Shown: one piece after another, positions 31,201 to 40,200 of the stretch
Position numbering within the stretch: position 1 is the first letter of the stretch
Layout: the number at the start of each line of letters is the position of its first letter
Assembly: GCF_900172355.1 (NCBI RefSeq)
Contig: NZ_FWFZ01000016.1
Coordinates: forward strand, 28,139 to 92,138
Direction of reading: 5' to 3'
Source of the DNA: Roseisalinus antarcticus
GTDB taxonomy: Bacteria > Pseudomonadota > Alphaproteobacteria > Rhodobacterales > Rhodobacteraceae
Length of the DNA: 64,000 bases
Program-made: the position numbers and the translations under genes
The notes under the pieces: generated by a model
Database searches by the model: none
Seen by the model: the letters and a program-made list of their open reading frames with translations, nothing else
What the model was told of the DNA's origin: nothing

Positions 31201-34200
31201 CCACGTCATCGCCCGCGCCCGCGTCGATCACGTCGTTGCCGGTCTCGCCGTGCAGGAAGTCCGCATCGCCGCCGCCCGAGAGACTGTCGTCGCCCGAGCC
31301 GCCGAACAGCAGGTCGCTGCCCGCATCGCCGTCGATCTGGTCGTCGCCGCTGCCGCCGCGGACCTCGTCGGCGCCGAGCCCGCCGCTGATGCTGTCTGCG
31401 CCCTCCTGGCCCCAGATCCGGTCCTCGCCGGCCTCGCCCGCGATGCTGTCACCGCCGAGGCCCCCGAGGATCTCGTCGTCATCCGCGCCGCCACGGATCG
31501 AATCGGCACCCTCGTTGCCCTCGATCGTGTCGTTGCCGTCGTCGCCGAGGATCGTGTCGCCCTCGGTCCCGCCGTAAAGGCTGTCGCGGTCGCCGCCGCC
31601 ATAGATCCGGTCCGCGCCCGCGTTGCCGAAGATCGTGTCGCCGTCTCGCCCGCCCGAGATCCGGTCGTCGCCGTCGTTGCCGCTGATGCTGTCCGCGCCG
31701 GCGTCGCCGCTCAGCCGGTCGTTGTCGGCGCCGCCGGTGATGGTGTCGTTGCCCTCCTGCCCGCGCACGGTGTCATCGCCGGATTCGCCGGCAAGGCTGT
31801 CGTCGCCGCGGCCGCCGTTGATGCGGTCGTCGCCGACCCCGCCAAGAATGCTGTCGTCGCCGTCGCCGCCAGTCAGCTTGTCGTCGCCCGACTTGCCGAG
31901 GATCGTATCCGCGCCCGCATCCCCGAGCACCACGTCGTTCTGGGCGCCCGCGTCGATGATGTCGTCGCCCGACCCGCCAAAGATCAGGTCGGCCCCGGTG
32001 CTGCCGATGACGGAATCCTCCCCGGCCCCGGCGTGGACGACGTCGTTGTTCGTGCCCGCGTCGATGTCGTCATCGCCGCCCTGGCCGGCGATCCAGTCAT
32101 CGCCCATGAAGCCGACGATCGAATCGTCGCCCTCGGACACACCGGGCAGCGCCGCGGCCAGGGTGTTGTAATCCAGCGTCGGGGCGTAGCCCGTCCGGGC
32201 CTTGAAGTCGTTGAAGAAGCTCGCGTTCTTGTTCGGCTGCCCCTCGATGAAGGCGAAGCCCGCGCTGTCGCCGGCGATGAAGTCTGCGCCGTCGGCCCCT
32301 TCGGCGGCGAACATGCCCGCGGTCAGCGCCTCGGTCGGGGTAGGATTGGTCGCGGTGTTGCCACCGACGATCAGGTCGTTGTCCGACCCGCCCAGCATCA
32401 CGTCCGCATCGCCGCCGCCGAACAGCTGGTCGGTGCCGTCCTCGCCAAAGATCAGGTCCGCGCCGCCACCACCGACGAGGATGTCATCTCCGACCTGGCC
32501 AAAGAGGATGTCGCGCCCGCCGCCGGTAAAGATCCGGTCGTCGCCTGCGCCGCCCCGGGCCACGTCGTTCCCGTCGGAGCCGATCAGCAGGTCATTGCCG
32601 GATCCGCCGTCGAGGTTGTCCTGGCCGCTGATGCCGGACTCGCCGGGGTTGGAAGCATAGAGCAGGTCGTCGCCGCCGCCGCCATAGACCTCGTCGTCGC
32701 CGGTTCCGCCGATCAGGGTTTCGGCATTCTGGCCGCCCTGCAGCACGTCGTTGCCCGACCCGCCGCGGATCGAGATGCCCATGTCGGTGCCGGCCTTGGT
32801 CTCGAAATCGCCCGACAGGATCAGGCTGTCATGATCGCTGCCGAAGTCGCCGCGGATCGACTGGATGTCGTCGCCGTCCTCGGTGCCGTAGGTCTGGGTG
32901 AAGCCGAAGGCCTTGACCTTGACCTGGCCGTTGGACAGCGCCGTAACCTCGTAATCTTCCTTGGTCTCGCCCTCGTAGCCGCCGCCACGGATGTTGGCGC
33001 GGTCGCCGACGTTCAGGATCAGCTCGTTCGTGCCCGCGGTGTAGGTCGCAAGCTCCGGCACCACGTCGAGACAGCTGGGGATGTTGAAATCCAGCAGGGT
33101 GATGTCCAGCACGTTGATGCGGCTGCTGGAGAAGATGTATTCGAAGACGATATCGACGAAGAACGCGAAGCGCCCCGAGACGTCGAAGATGCACAGCGGC
33201 CCGCCTTGCAGGTTGGCCTCGATCTCCTCGAAACGGATCTTGCCGTCGCCCTCGCCGGGCAGCGGGTCCGCGCCCTCGTGCTTCACCCCATCGGCGAAGT
33301 TGAACAGGATCTCGGCCGAGATACCGGCGGTCGCCCCGACGCTGAGCCCCGGGAAGCCGACCGAGGCCCCGCCGTAAAGCTCGCCGCGCAGATAGGCCTC
33401 GGGCACGTCCTCGCCGTTCTTCAGGTCGTCGATGTAGAGCCCGGCCAGCAGGCTGGTCGGGTCGTTCGTTTCCAGGAATCGCCGCGCCCCGTAGGTGTCA
33501 TAGCCGAACGCCAGATCCAGCCCGGCATAGAGCCCCCCGCCCAGCACGAGGTTGATCGGCGGCGCCGGCCAGATCGGGATCGACTGGCGGAAATCGAAGC
33601 CGACGCGCAGCGCCGGCATGTCGTAGGTGACCAGCGGCACGTCCTGCCCGAACAGCAGCCCGAGCGCCAGCATCGGGTCCTCCAGCAGCGGAATCGCAAA
33701 GCCGCCGTCCTCGTCGTCGCGCACCGCGCCCAGCGCACTGGCAAAGCCGCCCGCACCCTTGGAGCCCATCGCGCTGAACAGATCCTCGACCGAGGAGATG
33801 CCCGACGACCGCCCGGCAAGCTGCGCGGGGGTAAAGCTGATCTGCTGCGAACCGCCCAGATCGGACCCGGAAAGGTCGATGCTGTCCACCAGAACGATGC
33901 TGCCCGAGGCCGAGGCCGCCCGCGCCGCGCTGACCACGTTGTAGATCTGGCCTACGGATTCGAGGAAGGCCACGATCTCGTTGTCGCCGAAGAACAGCTC
34001 TGCCAGGTCGACCATCGTCACCGGGCGGCCGAAGACGTCGGACAACAGCGGCAGCGGCTCGAACAGGATGTCGAGCAGCGGCTGGATCGGCTCCAGCGCA
34101 TCGAGGACAGGCTGGAACACCGTCACGATGTAGTCGTTGATGAAGGAGCCGAGGTTCAGCGCGATGTTGTTCAGCGCGACCGTGGGCGTGCCCAGCTGGC

Positions 34201-37200
34201 CGGTCGATCCCAAGGCCCAATCGGCCGCCAGCTGCGCTTCGAGCGACGGGAAGGGAGAGCTGCTTTCGCCGCTCTCGAGGTCGAAGCCGAAGCCGACCTT
34301 GAGGTCGAGGTCCACATTCGCGCCCAGGTCCCAGTCCAGCGCGAAATTGCCCGTGCCCAGCGAGGTGACCGCAAGCTCTCGTCCGCCCTGAAGATCGAAT
34401 GACAGTCCACCGTAGATCGCGGTTTGCTCCTGGCCCGGGCCCTCGCCCGTCTCGACGATCGCTTCGAGAAAGCCCAACTTCGCGGCGGCGCGGAAATTGT
34501 CGCTGAGCGAGGCGGTCAGCGCGGCACGGAATTCCGGCGCCGGGTTGCCGCCGTCATCCAGCCCCACATCGCTGAGCAGGTAGAACCCGGTGGAACGGCT
34601 GAGCCCGAAGCCGAAATCCAGATCCCAGTCGAGGTCCACGTTGACCTCGGACCCTTCGTCCACGCTGAGCCCGAGGCCCGGCAGGCCGAGGTCGAAACTG
34701 ACATCGCCGCTCGCGATATTTTCCACCCGCCCGAGGCGCAGCACGATCTCGACATCGGAAATCGTGAGGATATCGCCTTCGTAGTCTCCGCCACGGGCCC
34801 AGACCTGATCGGCGCCGTCACTGTCGGTATAATGAAGCTCTGCCGACTTCAGCGCCGAGCCGAAGACCAGGTCGAGCGCATCGAGGACCGCGTCGAAGCC
34901 CGGGCTGGAATAGTTGTTCGTCGCGGCCTTGATCTGCGCCCGGAAGTCGGCGACGAAATTCGCCGCATCGCCAAGTTGATCGCCGACGATGGGCAGGTCG
35001 ATGCCGAAGAGCTCTCCGCGCAGCAGGTCCTCGATGGATTTCAGCGCAAGGTCCAGCCCCGCGCCGATCCCCGAGAACGAGCCCAGCAGATCCATGTTGG
35101 CAATCTCGGCCGCGAAATCGGGGGCCGAGAGGGTGATGTCGCCCGCCGCGATCCCGTTGCCGCGGATCAGATCCTCGAGGATGCCGCCAAGATCCGCCGT
35201 CGTCAGGGTGATGTTGCCGAGGCTGTTGCCCTCGAGCGGGAAATCCACGGGCAGGTCGACGTCGAAGACGATGTCGCTGTCGAACTCCAGGGCATTGCGC
35301 AGGGTCGTCGCGTTCGAGATCAGCTGCGAGATGGCATAACGGGCCTGCGCGTTGGAAAACCCGAATTGCAGCGTGCCGCGATTGGCCGCGTCCGTGGCGC
35401 CTACGTCATAGCCCGCGCGGCTGACACGGGCGGTTCCTTCACGCACGAAGACGCCCAGCGGCCCTAGCGCCAGCTCGAAGTCCAGGTCGCTGCCCAGGGC
35501 GAAGAGCCCGACCGACAGCCCGGTCTGCTCATCGACGAAGACCGACGGCGTTGCCCCCGACAAGTCGATGCCAAAGACAAGGTTCGCCTCTGCGGCCGCC
35601 GAGAATGTCATCGTGGCGGACCCGCTGGCGTCCACCAGGCTGCCCACGCCGCTGATACCGCCGAGCGAACCGATGCCCAGATCGGCCAGGTCGACCGCGA
35701 ATTCCTTGGGTCCGACGCCCGGATCGCTCGACCCGATCGACTGGCTCAGCCTGATGTCGAACAGAAGGCTCGACGTCGGCGCATCGAACATCAGGTCAAG
35801 ATCGGAGGCATTGCCCAGAACCCCCGCATCGATCAGCAGCGTCTCGAGATCGGCCTCGAGCCCGGCAAGCGCCCCGGTCGGATCGTCACGGAACGCGGTC
35901 GCCGCGTCCAGAACCGTGTCGGCCAGGGTCAGCAGACCGCTGATCGTGTCGGCGAGGATCGGAAGGTCCGCGCCGAGCCCTGTATTCTCGAACCACGAGA
36001 CCAGAAGCTCGCCCAGCTGGATCAGGGCATCGGCGATATCCTCGGGTGTGAGGCCGTCGAAATCGCCGATCTCGCCCAGGTCGGGGGCCGACACCGTCCA
36101 GCCGGAGGGGTCGAAGGCGTCGGGCACCGTGACCGACAAGGTCTCGGTCCCGTCGAGCGAGAACAGGGTGGCCAACGGACCCGTCACGGTGACCGGCGCC
36201 GTGAAGCTGCCCGAAATGCTGGTGCCGAGGCCTGCACCGCTGAAGAAATCGCCGATCAACGCCGGGTTGGACGGAAGCTCCGCAAGGTAGAAGACGCCCG
36301 GATCGAGATCGAGGGTGATCGACCCGTCAAGATCCACCGTCGCCCCGTCCAGCACGATGTCGACGACGCCGAACCGGGCGGCGGCATCGACCGTACCGTC
36401 AACCGCGACCGTGGCCGTGCCCACGAGGTCGTCGATATAGAGCCCGTTGAGAATGTTGGAGCTTGCGACCTGAAGCGATTGCGGCGCCCCGACCTCGCGC
36501 CGTGTGCCAAAGCCCAGCTCCGCCGCGCCGCCCGCGTCGGTGGCGTCGGGCTCGATGATCATGGCGGGGACATCGTCGCTGAGGAAGAACCGGATGTTGC
36601 CCGTGGTGCTGGACAGCGCCGTCAGCGGGGCGAGCCCGTCGGCCTGCCGCGCCACGTTCATCGCGTGCATGGCCAGGTTCAGATCGGCGACCAGATCGGC
36701 CACGCCGGTGTTCGTCGCGGTATCGGCGGCGGCCAGCGTGATCGTCTGGGGCGGACGGCTGCCGATGGCGATCCGCAGCACCGCGTCATTTGTCAGCTGG
36801 CCATTCGCCGGCGCCGGGTCGTCGCCGGTCAGCGTCACCGTCGAGCGGGTCTGCGCCCGGCCAAAGCCCAGTTCGGTCGTCGCCGGATCGGTCCCGGCCG
36901 AGGCGAAGGCCAGCCGCCCGCCCAGATCGGACGACAGGGCCATGGTCAGGGCGGTGCCGCCGCTGATGTTGCGCGTGCCGACGGTGATCCCATCGGGTGC
37001 GAGGCCCTCGGTGGTGCCGCCCTCGGGCAGGGTCGCGCCGGCGTTCAGCGCGGCGGAGACCGCCCGCTGCAGATCCTCGGCCAGATCCTGGACATTGCCG
37101 TTGGCGGGCGCGGCGGCGGCGGCCACCAGGATCGTCTCCACCCGGCTGAGGTCGAAACCGAAGCTCAGCTGCAACGCGCCGCTGGCGCTGAGCGAGATCA

Positions 37201-40200
37201 TGCCGTCCGAGGACAGCTCCGCCAGCCCCCCGAAATCCTCGCCCACGGCAAAGCCCGCGTCGAGCGTGCCGAAATCGTGGTTCAGGATCAGGCTGAAATC
37301 GAGCCTGTCGGTCGAGGTGTTGTAGCTGGAGGACAGCGACCCTTCGGGCACGCCCGCCGCCGCGGCAAGCTTCTGCACCAGCTCTTCGATCGAGCTGAAA
37401 TCGGCGAAGTTCTCGGCGTCCTCGAGCGTGCTGGTCACCTGCTCCGAGAAGGCCACGCCCCAGTCCAGCAGATCGCCGACAGTCGCGTCGGAGAACGGAA
37501 CCTCGGCCCCCATGAAATCCGCGCCGGTCAGCGACGACATCCAGGCCGCGATGCCGCGCAGCCCTTCCAGCAGCGAATTGGCATCCAGGTTCTCGAAGTT
37601 GGGCAATTCGTTGGCCAGCGCCCCGCTGAGCACGACGGTCGGCGGCTCGCCCGACAGCGGATCGCCGCTGAAGGTAAAGACGCCGGTGCCCGAGCCGATC
37701 CCGCTCAGCCCCGCGCGGACGATCACCGCTCCCGAGACCGAGGACGGCCCCGCCTCGATGTTGAGCAAACCGTCGATCGAGGTCCCGAGAATCTCGCTCA
37801 GGGTCAGCGGTTGCGGCAGATCGGTGCCGGCCACCCCGCCCGAAACCTGGGCCTGCAGCCGCAGGGTGGAGGCGTTGTCCAGATCCAGATCCAGCACGCC
37901 AAGCCGCAGGCTTGAGCCCACGCCGGTGTCCAGCGAGGCGTCAATCCCGGCGTTGAACTCGTCCAGACGCAGAAAAACTGCATCCTCGGGGTCGCGCAGC
38001 GGGTCGAGGTCAAGGCCGATGGTCAGCCGCAGCATCACCGTGGCATTGCCCGTCAGCGTCGCGTCGATGCTCAGGCCGGTGGTCTGTTCGATATAGCTGA
38101 TCGCCTCGCCGGCGAGCGATTCCTCGATCTCGAAGCCGATCTGCATCACGAAGAGATCGCGCCCCTGGATCAGGCCCAGCTGCTCGGCCACCTCGGTCTG
38201 CGCCGCGTCGATCAGGCCCGCGAACATGTTGGCGCGGTCGACGATGACCTGCCGGCCGGCATCGGCCAGCGCCTCCAGCGCATCGGCCGCGGCGGCCGCC
38301 GCCTCTTCGGCCAGCGCACCGGGGTTGCTGAAGTGATCCAGCAGCGCCAGGGCCGCGTCTGACAGCGAGCCGTCGAGGTCAAGAAGCTCGGCCAGGGATT
38401 TGTCGATGACCGGCAGCGGCTGGTTCAGGATCGGGCTCTGCGCGGCGGCCTCGGCGAACTGGTCCAGCCAGGGGCCAAGCTGCTGGATCGCCGCCCGTGC
38501 CGTGTCGGTCAGAGAGCCGTCGCCCAGGATGTCGGAAGGGCTGGAGGGCAGCAGCGCCGCAAGCGCCGAGGTGTCCAGGTCGATCGCCGGCGGGTCGGCC
38601 GGGCGGTCCAGCCGCCAGTCGAAGCTGACCGGAACGCTGGTCGTGGCGCCAGCCGTCGCGGCCAGCTCCGCCCGCGCCTCGACCTTGCCGGCCATGGCGG
38701 GCGTGGTGAAGGCACCGGCCCCGGCGCCCAGCAATTCGCGCAGGGTCGCCCTGCCGTCGTTGGCCGAGGTGGCGGGATCGACCAGCCGGGTCGACAGGGT
38801 CGCCGGGTTGGCCGCGTCGAGCGAGCCGTCGCCTGCCCGCGCCCCGATCTCGACCGTCGCGTTGCGCGCCTGCACCGTCAGCGGCCCCAGCGCGGCCGCC
38901 GCCGAGAACGGCGCCGGGGTGGTCACCTGCAGGCCGACGCTCAGCGCCGTCGCGGGCCCGGACGCGAGGTAGACACGGTCCTGGAAGGCCAGCGTCGGAT
39001 CCAGCAGGATCCCGAGCGTCAGGTCGAGGTCGCTGCTGCCTTGTGCGCGCGCCGACCCGTTCAGGTTCAGCGTCCCCAGCCCGCCGCCGATGGTTTCCTG
39101 CAGGCCCACGCTGAGCGTCTCGTCGAAGCTGTTGAGCTCCTCGATCTCGATTTCCAGCGCGGTCTCGCTGGCGGTGACCGTAACGGTGTCGAACAGTGCC
39201 TGCAGCGCGGTCGCCAGCGATGCGGGATCCGCGAAGCTCTGGATGGTGTCGAGGGCGTCCTCGATCCGCTGGGCGATCGCAAGGATGCGGTCCAGCTCGT
39301 CGCCGATCACGGGCAGATCGCGGCCGAATTCCTCGGCCAGCGACCGCAGGATCCCGGGCAGCGCGTCCAGCGCGTCGAGCACCGTCTGCTCCGACAGCGA
39401 GGTCCACTGGTCCACGTCGAGGAAGGTGCCGGCATTGGTGGTGAAGGTCGTCGGGTCGGACAGATCGGGCCAGTTCGCCATCAGCGTGCGCGGCAGGCCC
39501 GGAATCGCCGAGCTGTCGAGCGGCATCGACACGTTCATCGCGCCGCCCACCTCGGCGAAGACACCGGCGTCGATGATCGAACCGCCGAGCGACACCAGCG
39601 AGATCACCGGGCTGCCGTCGCCTTGGCTCAGCCGCAGCGTCACATCGGCGTCCGCCGTCCCGCCCGAGACCGTCAGGTCGAGGAACCCGGCCCGCGCCGC
39701 CGCATCGATGCCGGTCAGCGAGGTCTGGATCCGCACGGCCGGCTCGGCGCCGCCGGCATAGAGGAAGAGCGCGGGGGCGCCGCCGCGCAGGTCGACGCCA
39801 AAGCCCAGCTGGCCGGACACCAGGGCGCTGGCGCCGGCCACGGTCGCCTGCGCCTCCAGGTCGAACAGCGCGTCCTCGGTCCAGTCAACGGAAAGGTCGC
39901 CGGTCACCGTGTTGGTGAAGCCCACATCGAAGACAATGGCATCCTCGACCCCGTCGCCGTCCAGGTCGACCCGCCGCAGGCCCAGGTCACTCAGGTTCGC
40001 CTGGGCCAGGACCTCCGCGCGCAATTCGTCCAGGTCGGTGAAGGTCAGCCCGTCGAGCAGGTTGCCCACCAGCGCACCCGGATCGGCCAGGTCCGACAGG
40101 CCGGACCCGAAGATCGGCAGGTCGCCGAGCAGATCGCCCGTGTTCAGCCGGCCGAGAAAGTCCGTGGCCGCCGCGAACAGCCCGTCCAGATCGCCGGAGG

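Noticed and set aside
30260..32790. Regularly spaced repeats resembling a CRISPR array
   Set aside because: The repeats translate in frame into RTX nonapeptides, the period is about 27 or 54 bases without conserved direct repeats and unique spacers, and no cas gene is present.
27851..34402. 2,183-residue open frame on the plus strand, plus others at 13646-18601, 18758-22555 and 23522-25840
   Set aside because: They lie antisense to the giant gene and arise from its high-GC codon pattern and RTX repeats. The translations are Arg/Gly/His- or Val/Ala-rich without domains, while the minus-strand frame has continuous recognisable domains.
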